Shown here one piece after another: positions 21,727 to 35,208 of a DNA stretch of 64,000 nucleotides. The notes under the pieces were generated by a model. It was not told where the DNA came from and made no database searches. It saw nothing but the letters and a program-made list of their open reading frames with translations. Every line of letters begins with the position of its first letter. Position 1 is the stretch's first letter. The DNA is from Garcia nutans (lineage: Eukaryota; Streptophyta; Magnoliopsida; Malpighiales; Euphorbiaceae), in assembly GCA_947685225.1 (NCBI GenBank), contig CANTUV010000032.1, forward strand, positions 27,473,501 to 27,537,500. The letters run 5' to 3'. A program made the translations under genes and the position numbers.

Positions 21727-24700
21727 AAATAATTTCATCCTCGAAATGATCTAGTACAATAGCAATCCATTCTTAACATAATACCATCTTAACTTTCATA
21801 TGTAGTTAATTATATTCTTAAGTTATTATGTCATCACATCATATAACTTTTACTCTCTCCCTTAGAGTCAATCATCTTCTCTAAATTTCATAACTCATCA
21901 TTAGATCTATTTATATATCTTATTACTTTTTTATCCAAACATTCAAAATATCTCATTACATTCCCAATTAATTTATCTTGATGCAAGAATCAGATCATCT
22001 TATATTATACATGTACTTTGTCTAATTATTACATTCAAGATATTTTATTACTTCATCTCTTTATAATTACTCTCTTAACTTCAACCATAAAAATCATTGA
22101 TTATCCCATCATTAAAATCACTTCCAGAATAGACATTTATCACACCTTAATTGATAACAATATCCTTATTTTTCCTACACTTAATTTTTTTTTAACATGC
22201 TTCTCACTTAACATAAATATTAGTACAATGCCTTTCAAATTACTTTACAGGTAATTAATTTTTTTTCCCTTTTTTCATCATTTACAACTGATTTAACTCA
22301 ATACATTCACGTTCATTTATTTATTAGAATATTACATCATATACATTATCACATAAATCTTATGCTCCTAGTACAACTGTACACATTAAATTTCAATAAT
22401 GATTCATAATCTTCATAGAATCTAGATCAATTGATCTATCTGTCACAATATACCCACGTTTCAATCTTGTTTAATTCAAATCAACAATTAATTTATTTAA
22501 ACTTATCATGAAATTTCACAATATATATATATATAACTTAATTCCATTAGAGCAAACTTATTTTCAAATCCTGATCTCTTCATATCCATATTCAATAAAA
22601 TTATCATGATTACAAATCACTTTAAATTAACTTTCAATATACACATAGTTTATTTTCTACTATCTTAGTATAATTTCCACCAATTCTCATGATAATCTCA
22701 TACCATACTTTCTATCCATAGTTCACTCACTTAAACCTTAAATCCATTCACTTATTCACTTTATACCATAAACATATTTAGTATAACTTTCAGTCACATT
22801 TTGTAATTTCCCCTTTTTAATATCTCCTCACATTTCATACCATTACGATCTTTATATAATCAGCTTTCTATCACATTAGCCATAACTCAAAACATTTTAC
22901 ATTTCTCTTTTCTTTCCTTACTTTTCATAATTATAACCAAATTTCTAACAAAAAAAAATGATAAAGTATAACTTTACCAGTCATAATTCTTGACCATGTT
23001 TCTAGAAACATAATTATCAATCTCACCAAAACTGCACTACAGTCATGTTATCTCAGTTCCAAATCTGTGGATAACAAAATTAATCAACCAAAATATACTA
23101 AACAAATCATAGAATTATAGGAGATTAATGGTCATGCCTGAAGCTTATAAATCCATACTGTTCCTTTATTATTCAACTTCCAACCTTTCTAATTACAATG
23201 CTAAATCATATCACAAGAATTACATATTCATTCTCTAAACTTTTGCTACACCAAGAGTTAACACATTTCAACTCTATCTCAAAACAATTTGCACTCGATT
23301 ATGTTCATCATTAGCCTAACTCATGTTCAACAATATTATTATTAACATCTCTTATGTATACATATTCAATCATATGCAATTCTTACACAATTTCCCTTTT
23401 GCTACTCCATTTCGAATCTATTTCTAATCCATTTACAATCTCTTATTATACACATATACATAAAACCTTCCCACATGTGGATACCTTGGGACTCAAAATA
23501 TTATATAATCATCAGGTTCAGTGATTACCATAACAATTTCACCATCCAATATTACTCGAGTCCATTCTCACTCTTAATTTCGTTACATAATCCATCTAGC
23601 TTTGCACAGTTCAAGACATAATCTCTCTCAGGTCCACTAATACATGCAATATCATTCTTAATATCATTATACCAGTAATTATACCACCTACATATTCATA
23701 GCCCACATCCATAATGTGACTCACTTCCCACATTTCTTACATAATAAAATTACATTCATATCAAAAAACTCATCTCACATATCCTATGCATGTATACACT
23801 TAATCATATAATTTTATTTAATTTCTCTTTTGCATACAATCTGTACAAATTTAATGTTTATCATTTTTCTTTGAACATTATCATACTCATTCTTTTGACA
23901 TGATTTAAATTATTCATCAACACAACAAATATATACATTCTAACCATAATAACACTTCACATATATTCAAGTCACATTTCTAATGTGACATCTCTCTCAT
24001 TTTTTTTAAAGCATTTAATGTACCTTCATATCCATTTTCACCCTTTCCAGTCAAATGACTTAAAGTAACTCATTTTCACTCGCTCAATCACTTTTTTTTT
24101 AATTTCAAAACAAATTCTCATACTATCAATCTCATTACCCAATTCATAGTATTCTCATATGCAAAAATATTCATTGCAAATAGCTCATATGTTTAATATC
24201 TAAATAATCTTTATCAACATTCCATTAAAATTCTAAATTCTCAAATCACTATTTCATCTAAACTTCAACTTACAATTCTCATCGTTTCTTAATATCAACT
24301 TTAAAAACATCTTATATATATACCACAAAGCAACATCCAAACATATAATTTTCACAATTATTAAGCTCATTTCAAAAATCCAAATGTCACATATTACCAC
24401 CATTAACATGAGCTTTCACAATATTCGAACATATCACATTTCTAACATTGAAATCACAATGTTGCATTAAAATAACAATACAAACAATACCAATATATCT
24501 TTTTACCTAACCAACATCATCTCTTTTTCTTTTAAATAAAACTTTAACTTTATACACCGAAACCTTAAATGATCACATTTTGTCTATACCAATCAACTCA
24601 CTCAATGTTCCACCATATTTCCTTCAAGTCAAAAATTTTCATTCTTTAATTTATCAATTAAACTCATATGAATGTTTCCATATCATTTTTCTTTTTTCCT

Positions 24701-24911
24701 TTCATGTAGAACTTCATCCACATACTATCATCCATCTCATCTAATTCAAATACATTACAATTCACATAATGCCACATCCGAGACCAACCTAGGTGTTAAT
24801 GCATATGCATGTATTATAAATTTCATTTCAAAACTTTTCTTTTTAATTCTCTTTAAGCTTTTCAAAACTTTCTCTTTTTAATTCTACTTAGGCCGAGAAT
24901 CTCGAACCTAA
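21727..24911 (-). other. Non-coding internal region of E4
   Basis: About 3.2 kb lie between the purine tract and primer site of E4 and hold no recognisable gag, protease, RT, RNase H, integrase or chromodomain in any frame. The stretch is AT-rich with very little G on the plus strand (very little C on the element's sense strand), like the LTRs. The short ORFs in it look random. This layout fits a large non-autonomous derivative (LARD-like) that keeps only the cis-acting ends. Confidence 0.7.
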
Positions 24912-24923
24912 GCTCTGATACCA
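24912..24923 (-). other. Primer binding site of E4
   Basis: The complement of TGGTATCAGAGC lies five bases inside the LTR that begins at 24929. It shows that the LTR to its right is the 5' LTR of a minus-strand element. Confidence 0.88.
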
Positions 24924-24928
24924 AAAAT

Positions 24929-25299
24929 TGTAACACCCCTTCCCAGCCTACATGTGTAAGCCGAGTAAAGGCGCCACACTATCTTAATGTTGCTACCAAT
25001 TTTACTTAATTCGAATTTTTTTGTTCCGGTTTTACAAAAATTTTGCCAGAGGTTCGCCTAGAAATTTGATCCCAAGTGTTGACAAAACTGTTTTTTTTTC
25101 TGATTTTTGAAAACATTTTTACACAAATTAATGCAATCAGTTTCAATACACTCCCAATGAATCCACCTTATACCCTCAACTACAAACCTGCAAGAAGAGT
25201 TCACACTTCTAATACAAAATAAGTAGAGGTTTATTATTATCACATACTACTAACGTACAGTATAACTGTAACAACCCCATACTCTATATAAGTACTATA
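24929..25299 (-). repeat. E4 5' LTR, segment left of E3
   Basis: It starts TGTAACACCCCTTCCC, the complement of the GGGAAGGGGTGTTACA ending shared with the E1 and E5 LTRs. It is cut by E3 at 25299 (target CTATA at 25295-25299) and resumes at 35209. At about 25268 a second LTR-end-like word (TGTAACAACCCC) appears inside it. Either the LTR acquired an extra end by recombination, or 25268 onward is a separate solo LTR. Confidence 0.7.
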
Positions 25300-27828
25300 T
25301 GTAACACCCCTATATCCCGTATACGTACAAAGCATGCTTATACGATCGTAATATACGTATATTGAATATAGAAAATGCCACAGTTTTAAAAATACACAAG
25401 TCATAACTCGAAAAAGAAATAAAACAAATATCAATTGTTTAAAAGAAATCCATAAAATATAATAGATGAAAACATTTATTAATACACAGCGGAAGTTATA
25501 ACAAATACTTACAAGTACAAATACATAAAAATTTGAAATTTACAAAACATAGAATATATACATGATTGGCAGCTTGACTCTCTGATCTTTAAGTTCCAAA
25601 AATAAATTCTTCAATGCCTAGTCTCACTTGGTCTCGAGGAGCTCTCGGGTTCAACTCTGTCACCTGCGCGATCAACCACTATCACGCTAAGCCAACGGCT
25701 TAGTAGTACAAAGTATACTAACATTATGCTTTAATGAAATGTAGTGTCACACATTTTAATAATAAAGACAACATCATAGTTGGAAAGCTAATATTACACC
25801 TTTATATTTCATAAACCATACACATATAAACATATCACATTTCAAAGTCCTTCCACAGATCTCATTATTCACTTACATTACCATTATTGAATCACATTTA
25901 AACAAAGACAAGCATGGGCCCAAAAGACACTAATATGCCATTCAATTTTCAGAGTTAATGTTTTGGTTCAATTATCACATTCATCATTATCATAATTCCA
26001 ACTAGGCTTCAAGGATTAGGTTCAACCAAGCTTCAAGGGGAACAAAGCATGCTAAGTATCAACCCAACTTGGCTTCAAGAACCAAACCCAACCTAGCTTC
26101 AAGGGTTGTAACATCTCAATTAGGCTTCAAGGACTAGACCCAACCAAGCTTCAAGGGGAGTAAAACATGTTAAACTTCAACCCAACTTGGCTTCAAGGAT
26201 CAAGCCCAACCTAACTTCAAGAGATTGTTACTATTAGGCATGCCACCAATCAACAAAACTCTGAAAATGGAATAACACATTAGACACACAATTCATCATT
26301 ATTTCATTATCAATTAGGCAAACATGCCTCATTAAAGTCATTATAGCCAATCACAATGGCTTTATATTCCATCACATCTCAATCCACATTATAGCAATTC
26401 ATCTTTCAAATACACAATCATTTACATCATCATATCCTTCACCTTATACATATATCATCATTGATATAAACATAACAAAGTACATTATTCATATAAGTCA
26501 ACAATGTAATAATGCAATATTTGTACTTACCTCAATAACAATTCACACAACTCTAAACACTTCCTTTTCCAAGATTCTTTTATTTCTTAGATCAACGACA
26601 AATCACTTTCTTCAAGACCTAATTCAAAAATAATAACATACACTTGCTTAGGGATACACATGAGATAATCAAGTTAAGAGTTAACTAGGGCAAACTCTAA
26701 ACATGACACGCTCAACTAGATGGGCGTGTCCCTGACCATGCCCTAACTCCACAACACAGAAGCTTTTACACACTCAGAACCACGGGCATGTCACTGGGCG
26801 TGTAATACATTCTGCCTCTCAGAAATAATGACACATCCAACAACGTGAGCGTGCTCATGGCCGTGTCAATTCTTCAATCTCACAGTAGCTATGACAAGCT
26901 CAATAACACGGGCGTGTTACTGGTCGTGTCAATCCTACTGCCACCAACACAATTGACACGCCTAAGAATCTGGACGTGCTCATGGGCGTGTCAGGCCAAA
27001 AACCCATATTCCGGCCAAAACAACAAAACACCCAACAAAACACTTCTTTTCACCAACATCCACTTCAATCAAACTTAACAAAACATACCCAAAAACCATC
27101 ATAAACTTACAAAAACATCAAAACAACTCCACACCTACATCAAACACAAATCACAAATATCATCACAAACCCTAAACACAAATATAACACCAGCTCTTCC
27201 AACCAACTTACTCTTTTCTTCAATCCATCCTTAAAATCCATAATTAATTTAATCAAACACTCTTAAACATATCACAATCAAACAACACACCCTTAAATAA
27301 GCTATCAAACTCAAACACAACTTCAAATAAGCAAAGAAATCAAAAGAGGACTTACCAAAGTAATGAAACTTCTTGAATCACCAACTTGATCACTTAGATC
27401 TTCCTTCAATTTGAGCTTAGAACATTAAAATCCTCTCTTGCTCTCTTGCTTTCTCTTGTCTTTGGATGAGCCGGCCAGCTCAATGGAAAAGAAAAAAGGA
27501 ACATAAAGAAATAAAGTCAAACTTCTTTTTCCTCTTTAAATCTCCACCTAGTATGTCAACATAAGCAATTAACTAAACACCCTCTTACAATTTGTTTTGA
27601 CTTCCCTTAAAACATTTGCCCTTTTTAGTAATTTCACAAATCACAAATTAAAATATCTTCATCCCTTGACCACCCATTTGACTTGCATTTATGTTATATA
27701 TATTGCCATATATACAACATATACATTCCCTCTAAAGAATCTTTTCCTTTCCAATAACACATATACATTTGATTTAAATCAAACAACAATTATATCAAAA
27801 CTTCTAGGGCACACTTTGGGATATTACA
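25300..27828 (-). repeat. E3 3' LTR (2,529 bp)
   Basis: It starts TGTAACACCCC and ends GGGATATTACA, and is the same length as 32680-35208. It contains a CAAG/CTTG-rich repeat cassette (about 26005-26225) and GACACG...CGTGTC words at about 26705-26995. It also has a donor-like site at 27352-27360 on the minus strand. Confidence 0.95.
25662..25703 (-). promoter_or_regulatory. Conserved double hairpin, E3 3' LTR
   Basis: Hairpin 1 is CTAAGCC-AAC-GGCTTAG (plus strand). Hairpin 2 pairs GCGTGAT with ATCGCGC on the sense strand and is followed by AG-GT. Confidence 0.72.
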
Positions 27829-27842
27829 ATTCTCCCCCTCTA
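27829..27842 (-). other. Polypurine tract of E3
   Basis: On the minus strand GAGGGGGAGAAT precedes the LTR start TGTAATATCCC. The motif TTTCGAGGACGAAA lies just upstream of it. Confidence 0.88.
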
Positions 27843-27874
27843 AAAAGAAATTTCGTCCTCGAAATTACCTATCA

Positions 27875-30800
27875 TTAAGTCCGAAATAACTGAGGATACT
27901 GATCTCGCATTGCTTGTTCACTTTCCCAAGTTGCTTCTTCTTTTGCATGATTCTTCAACAAAATTTTCACAAGTGGCACTTTCTTTTTTCTCAATTCTTT
28001 CACTTCACGTGCCAAAACAGCAATTGGTTCTTCTTCAAATGTTAGATCCGAACTCACTTCAATAGATTCAATTGGTAAAATATGAGATGGATCCGATCTA
28101 TACCTTCTCAATATAGAAACATGGAAGACATTATGGATCCTATCCAACTCAGGTGGCAAAGCAAGTCGATAAGCAACTGGTCAAATTCTCTCCAAAACTT
28201 CATATGGTCCAATAAAACGAGGACTCAGCTTCCCTCTTCGACCAAATCTTAAAATATTTTTCCAAGGAGACACTTTCAAAAATACTTTATCTCCAACATC
28301 AAATTCTATGTCTCTCCGCTTCAAATCTGAATAAGACTTCTATCGGTCTGAAGCTGCTTTCAACCTATCTCGAATCATTTTCACTTTCTCTTCAGTTTCT
28401 TTAACCAAATCAGGACCAATTAACTTACCTTCTCCAAGTTCATTCCAACATAGAGGTGTCCTACACCGTCTACCATACAATGCTTCGAATGGTGCCATAC
28501 CAATGCTGGATTGATGACTGTTATTGTAAGCAAATTCCACAAGTGGCAAGAATCTATCCCAACCTCCAGAGAAATCAATGACACAACTTCTCAACATGTC
28601 CTCGATAATCTGTATCTTTCTCTCTGACTGCCCATCTGTCTGCGGATGAAAAGCAGTGCTGAAGTGCAGTCAAGAACCCAAAGCACCATGTAAACTCTTC
28701 CAAAACCTTGAAGTAAACCGGGGATCTCTATCAGACACTAAAGAAATTGGGATACCATGCAACTTCACAATCTCATGGATATATAGCTCAGCTAACCTCT
28801 CCAGAGAATAATCCATCCGAACCGGAAGAAAATGAGTTGTCTTAGTCAACCTATCAACAATCACCCAAATAGCATCATGCTTCCTTTGTGTCAATGGTAG
28901 ACCAGACACAAAATCCATTGTCACTCTTTCCCATTTCCATTCAGGCACTGATAACGGTTGAAGTAATCCTGTTGGAACTTGATGCTCAGCTTTTAATCTC
29001 TAACATGTGAGACATTTGGATACAAACTCCGCTATGTCTCTCTTCATACCGGACCACCAGTAATACTGCTTCAAATCATGATACATCTTTGTATTGCCCG
29101 GATGCATAGCAAATACTGACTGATGTGCTTCTTCTAAAATAATCCTTCTCAAATTAGCATCATCAGGTACACACAATCTGTTCTTAAACCAAAGACTCCC
29201 ATCGGTTCTCACAATAAAATCTCGACTCTTTCCATTCTGGCAATCTGAAACAATCTTTTGAATCTTCTCATCAGCCAATTGAGCTTCTTTAATCTGATCC
29301 AACAATACTGGCTTCAAATGCAACTGTGCCAATAATGCACCATCATCACAAGATACAAAATTAGCATGCAACGCTCTCAACTCAACAACCAACGAGAGCG
29401 AATAAACAGTCAAACCTGCTAAAGTCTTCCGACTCAAGGCATCAACAACAACATTTGCCTTACCAGGATGATAATCAATCAAACAGTCGTAGTCTTTAAT
29501 CAACTCCAACCATCTCCTCTGCCGAAGATTGAGCTCTCTTTGGACACCCAAATATTTTAAACTTTTATGGTCTGTATAGATAAAACACTTCTCCCAATAC
29601 AAATAGTGTCGCCAAATCTTCAATGCAAACACAATGGCTGCTAACTCTAAATCATGGGTCTGATAATTGAGCTCATGCGGTTTCAACTGTCGAGAAGCAT
29701 AAGCTATAACTTTACCTTCTTGCATCAGAACACAACCCAAACCACTATGTGAAGCATCACTGTAAATCACATATGGTTTATCTTCCACAGGTAAAGTAAG
29801 AACAGGCGCTTGAGTCAACATTTCTCTCAATTGTTCAATGCTAGCCTGACATTGATCTGTCCACACAAATCTAACTCCCTTTCGAAGTAATCTGGTGAGT
29901 GGAGTAGCTATTAAAGAAAAACCTTTCACAAACCGTCGGTAATAGCCTGCCAAACCCAGAAAACTTCTAACTTCAGTCACAGACTTTGGTGGACTTCAAT
30001 TCAAAATAGCTTCAACTTTACTCGGATCAACTCTAATACCCTCTGCTGAAACTATATGACCGAGAAAAGTTACTTGGTCAAGCCAAAACTCACACTTCGA
30101 CAGTTTAGCAAACAATTGCTTCTCTCTCAAAATTTGCAGCACAATCCGCAGATGCTTGTCATGCTCCTCCTTATTACGCGAATACACCAAAATATCATCG
30201 ATAAAAACTACCACAAACTGATCCAGATAGGGCCTAAACACCCTATTCATCAAGTCCATAAAACCTGCAGGTGCATTCGTCAAACCAAAAGGCATAACTA
30301 GAAACTCATAATGCCCATACCTTGTACGAAAGGCTGTCTTAGGAACATCTTTAGCTCTGACCCTCAACTGATGGTACCCTGATCTCAAATCGATCTTGGA
30401 AAACACTGCTGCACCCTTCAATTGATCAAAGAGATCATCAATTCTAGGCAAAGGATATTTATTTTTAATAGTCACCTTGTTCAATTGCCTATAATCGATA
30501 CACAATCTCATAGTACCATCCTTCTTCTTCACAAACAAAACAGGAGCTCCCCACGTTGAAATACTAGGGTGAACAAACCCTTTATCCAACAACTCCTGCA
30601 ACTGCACCTTCAATTCTCTCAGTTCAGCAGGTGCCATTCTATAAGGAGTAATAGAGATAGGAGTGGTACCAGGCAATAATTCAATACCAAACTCCACCTC
30701 TCTCTCAGGAGGCAACCCTGGCAACTCCTCTGTAAACACATCTGGAAATTCTGCAACTGTGGGTATATTATCAAGTTGAGAACTCACTACTCTAGTATCC

Positions 30801-30961
30801 ACAATATGAACAAGATAAGCATCACACCCTTTTCTAATCAACCTCCTAGCTGCAACGGCTGAAACAAACAAGGATGCTAGCTGTCCTTGCTCACTAGATA
30901 CTATCACATCTCTACCATCATCGGTTCTCAAGGTAACAAATTTCTTTTGACAGTCTACCAC
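27875..30961 (-). pseudogene. pol: E3 pol: RT, RNase H, integrase, chromodomain
   Basis: RT (30961-29996) has [27 protein letters not shown] and catalytic VVFIDDILVYS. RNase H (29980-29300) keeps YSDAS, DLELAA and YTDHKSL. Integrase has the zinc-binding HPGNTKMYH...CLTC and the D, D, E residues in TMDFVSG, VSDRDPRF and DGQSERK. The tail (VFHVSILRRYR...LKNHAKEEATWE) is a chromodomain-like end. These parts share one frame but are broken by stops near 29995, 29000, 28670, 28340 and 28160. Most of these fit single C-to-T or G-to-A changes, for example AAT-TGG to AAT-TGA after EAILN. Related chromoviruses encode this as one polyprotein with gag. Confidence 0.93.
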
Positions 30962-32510
30962 AGCTCCATGTCTAGGATCAAATCATATTCCTTAAAAGGC
31001 ATTTCAATTAAATCTCCAAGAAACTCCTCACCTTGCACCACTACTGCACTATCTTGGTGCACCTTGCTAACAATCACACTATGCCCTAAAGGATTTGTCA
31101 CCAATACATCAAATCCTAGGGATTCAGCATGCAATTCAGACACAGGCAAAACAGATGCACTAATATATGAATGAATAGATCCTGGATCAATCAAAGCAAG
31201 TACTGAAATACCAAATAAAGAGAAAGTACCAGCTATGACTACTGAAGCATCTGGTTGCCTCTGCATCACATATATCCTCTGAGAAGATCCAGCCTCCTCT
31301 GGTCTACTCTCCCTGGATGTAGAACCTCCTCTAGGACTGAACCCAGATCTGCCTCCTCTGCTGACACATCTGCCTCCTCAACCTCCCCTCACACTAGATC
31401 GAGAAGCTGCAGAATCTACCGACATCTGCTCCTGCCTCTCAGGACACTCTCTAACAAAATGATCAGGCGATCCACATCTGAAACATACCCCTACTACACC
31501 AGTCTTCCAAAAAGTACCACCATGTGGCCTACCACAATGAATACATATGGGTAGAGTGGATCTCTGAATTACTGGGGTCGGAGCACTCGCCACTGAAACT
31601 GTAGGTCTCAATCTCTGCCTCTGAAACTGTACTGACCTACCAGCTGGCCTCTGACTCCTACTAACCCGAGGAACAAAACTTCCTTTACCTCTCTTCACAG
31701 ATGAAGACTGCTTCAAACTGGGGTCTCCTAACCCTGATCTCTTCCTCAGAAGCAGCTGCTGCAATGCCCTGAGCTCGCTCTACACTCCTAGCTGCTGCAA
31801 CAAGCTGGGAAAAATCATGATATCTAGATCCAGCCACAAGACACATAATAGAGGGCCTCAATCCCTCCTCAAATCTCCTACACCTATCAATCTCATCAGA
31901 TATAATACCCCCAACATAATGGCTCAACTGGATGAACTCAACCTCATATTCTGTTACTGTCCGGTTGTCTTGCTTCAAACTTAAAAACTCCATCTTCTTC
32001 ACATCTTTATACTCCCTCGGAGTATACTTCAATTCAAACTCTCTTAGAAAACCAGTATAGGACAATGTAGGTGGATCGTCCATAGCATGAGGCACTGTCT
32101 TCCACCAATCATATGCATCCTTCTGCAACAATGATCTTGCATAATCAAAATTTTCTTCTGGAGTGGCTTGCAATTGAATGAATATTCTCTGTACTTTATC
32201 TAGCTACTGCTCAGCTACAGCTGGATCAATAGTACCCGAAAAATCTTTTGCTCCATACTTCCTTAATTTATCGTAATGTCTCACTGATACCAAAGGCTGT
32301 GGGGGGTGGTGACGGTGGTTGCACTGGTGCTTGCCTCAATATCTCTACCACATGCCTAAGCCAAACTGGAGGAACCTCCTCACCAGCTGGTCTCCCTGAC
32401 ACAGAAGCAGGTACCTCTCTAGCACTATCCACTCTAGCTCCATCTCTAACCTCATCAGGAGCTACACTCTCAGCACTACCCTCTACTGAATGACGTAAGT
32501 GAGAATCCAT
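30955..32510 (-). pseudogene. gag: E3 gag and protease
   Basis: It starts at ATG 32510 (MDSHLRHSVEGSAES), the same start as E6. The capsid part includes WWKTVPHAMDDPPTLSY and YTPREYKDVKKMEFLSLKQ. The CCHC knuckle is CFRCGSPDHFVREC near 31480. The protease motif is ALIDPGSIHSYIS near 31190. Frameshifts near 32280, 31730 and 30960 and a stop in the capsid region near 32205 break the reading. Confidence 0.92.
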
Positions 32511-32660
32511 CAGAACCTATATCTGCAAACACAGCAGAATACATCTCATTAAAGATCAGAAACTGCCAACACCAAACATGTATTTTATTCAAAAACCACT
32601 TCTTAAAATCAAAATATTCTTTTCCTTACACTTGACCTAGGTTGAGAATCTCAAACCTAG

Positions 32661-32672
32661 GCTCTGATACCA
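32661..32672 (-). other. Primer binding site of E3
   Basis: The complement of TGGTATCAGAGC is seven bases inside the 5' LTR start at 32680. Confidence 0.92.
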
Positions 32673-32679
32673 AAACAAT

Positions 32680-35208
32680 TGTAACAACCCTATATCCCGT
32701 ATACATACAAAGCATGCTTATACGATTGTAATATACATATATTGAATATAGAAAATGCCACAGTTTTAAAAATACACAAGTCATAACTCGAAAAAGAAAT
32801 AAAACAAATATCAATCGTTTAAAAGAAATCCATAAAATATAATAGATGAAAACATTTATTAATACACAGTGGAAGTTATAACAAATACTTACAAGTACAA
32901 ATACATAAAAATTTGAAATTTACAAAACATAGAATATATACATGATTGGCAGCTTGACTCTCTGATCTTTAAGTTCCAAAAATAAATTCTTCAATGCCTA
33001 GTCTCACTTGGTCTCGAGGAGCTCTCGGGTTCAACTCTGTCACCTGCGCGATCAACCACTATCGCGCTAAGCCAACGGCTTAGTAGTATAAAGTATATTA
33101 ACATTATGCTTTAATGAAATGTAGTGTCACACATTTTAATAATAAAGACAACATCATAGTTGGAAAGCTAATATTACACCTTTATATTTCATAAACCATA
33201 CACATATAAACATATCACATTTCAAAATCCTTCCTCATATCTCATTATTCACTTGCATTACCATTATTGAATCACATTTAAACAAAGACAAGCATGGGCC
33301 CAAAAGACACTAATATGCCATTCAATTTTCAGAGTTAATGTTTTGGTTCAATTATCACATTCATCATTATCATAATCCCAACTAGGCTTCAAGGATTAGG
33401 TTCAACCAAGCTTCAAGGGGAACAAAGCATGCTAAGTATCAACCCAACTTGGCTTCAAGAACCAAACCCAACCTAGCTTCAAGGGTTGTAACATCTCAAT
33501 TAGGCTTCAAGGACTAGACTCAACCAAGCTTCAAGGGGAGTAAAACATGTTAAACTTCAACCCAACTTGGCTTCAAGGATCAAACCCAACCTAACTTCAA
33601 GAGATTGTTACTATTAGGCATGCCACCAATCAACAAAACTCTGAAAATGGAATAACACATTAGACACACAATTCATCATTATTTCATTATCAATTAGGCA
33701 AACATGCCTCATTAAAGTCATTATAGCCAATCACAATGGCTTTATATTCCATCACATCTCAATCCACATTATAGCAATTCATCTTTCAAATACACAATCA
33801 TTTACATCATCATATCCTTCACCTTATGCGTATATCATCATTGATATAAACATAACAAAGTACATTATTCATATAAGTCAACAATGTAATAATGCAATAT
33901 TTGTACTTACCTCAATAACAATTCACACAACTCTGAACACTTCCTTTTCCAAGATTCTTTTATTTCTTAGATCAATGACAAATCACTTTCTTCAAGACCT
34001 AATTCAAAAATAATAACATACACTTGCTTAGGGATACACATGAGATAATCAAGTTAAGAGTTAACTAGGGCAAACTCTAAACATGACACGCTCAGCCACA
34101 CGGGCGTGTCCCTGACCGTGCCCTAACTCCACAACACAGAAGCTTTTACACGCTCAGAACCACGGGCGTGTCACTGGGCGTGTAATACATTCTGCCTCTC
34201 AGAAATAATGACACGTCCAACAACGTGAGCGTGCTCATGGCCGTGTCAATTCTCCAATCTCACAGTAGCTATGACACGCTCAATAACACAGGCGTGTTAT
34301 TGGTCGTGTCAATCCTACTGCCACCAACACAATTGACACGCCTAAGAATCTGGACGTGCTCATGGGCGTGTCAGGCCAAAAACCCATATTCCGGCCAAAA
34401 CAACAAAACACCCAACAAAACACTTCTTTTCACCAACATCCACTTCAAACAAACTTAACAAAACATACCCAAAAACCATCTTAAACTTACAAAAACATCA
34501 AAACAACTCCACACCTACATCAAACACAAATAAAAAATATCATCACAAACCCTAAACACAAATATAACACCATCTCTTCCAACCAACTTACTCTTTTCTT
34601 CAATCCATCCTTAAAGTCCATAATCAATTTAATCAAACACTCTTAAACATATCACAATCAAACAACACACCCTTAAATAAGCTATCAAACTCAAACACAA
34701 CTTCAAATAAGCAAAGAAATCAAAAGAGGACTTACCAAAGTAATGAAACTTCTTGAATCACCAACTTGATCACTTAGATCTTCCTTCAATTTGAGCTTAG
34801 AACATTAAAATCCTCTCTTGCTCTCTTGCTTTCTCTTGTCTTTGGATGAAGCTGCCAACACAATGGAAAAGAAGAAAAGAACATAAAGAAACAAAGTCAA
34901 ACTTCTTTTTCCTCTTTAAATCTCCACCTAGTATTTCAACATAAGCAATTACCTAAACACCCTCTTACAATTTGTTTTGACTTCCCTTAAAACATTTGCC
35001 CTTTTTAGTAATTTCACAAATCACAAATTAAAATATCTTCATCCCTTGACCACCCATTTGACTTGCATATATGTTATATATATTGCCATATATACAACAT
35101 ATACATTCCCTCTAAACAATCTTTTCCTTTCCAATAACACATATACATTTGATTTAAATCAAACAACAATTATATCAAAAGTTCTAGGGCACACTTTGGG
35201 ATATTACA
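32680..35208 (-). repeat. E3 5' LTR (2,529 bp)
   Basis: It is equal in length to the 3' LTR with a few tens of differences, many of them transitions. Its outer end GGGATATTACA is followed by the target repeat CTATA. Confidence 0.95.
33042..33083 (-). promoter_or_regulatory. Conserved double hairpin, E3 5' LTR
   Basis: This is the LTR copy of 25662-25703. Here hairpin 2 has GCGCGAT, fully pairing with ATCGCGC. Confidence 0.72.

Larger units (their letters stand above)
25300..35208 (-). mobile_element. E3: Ty3/gypsy chromovirus, structurally complete
   Basis: It is 9,909 bp flanked by the direct repeat CTATA (25295-25299 and 35209-35213), inside the E4 5' LTR. Both LTRs are 2,529 bp. It has a Met-type primer site, gag, protease, RT, RNase H, integrase, chromodomain and a purine tract, all on the minus strand. 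It is the most complete element here but carries about three frameshifts and several stops. Confidence 0.95.

Noticed and set aside
22018..22254. 78-codon hydrophobic ORF in the E4 interior
   Set aside because: Leu/Ile-rich translation is expected from T/A-rich sequence with little G. There is no homology cue.
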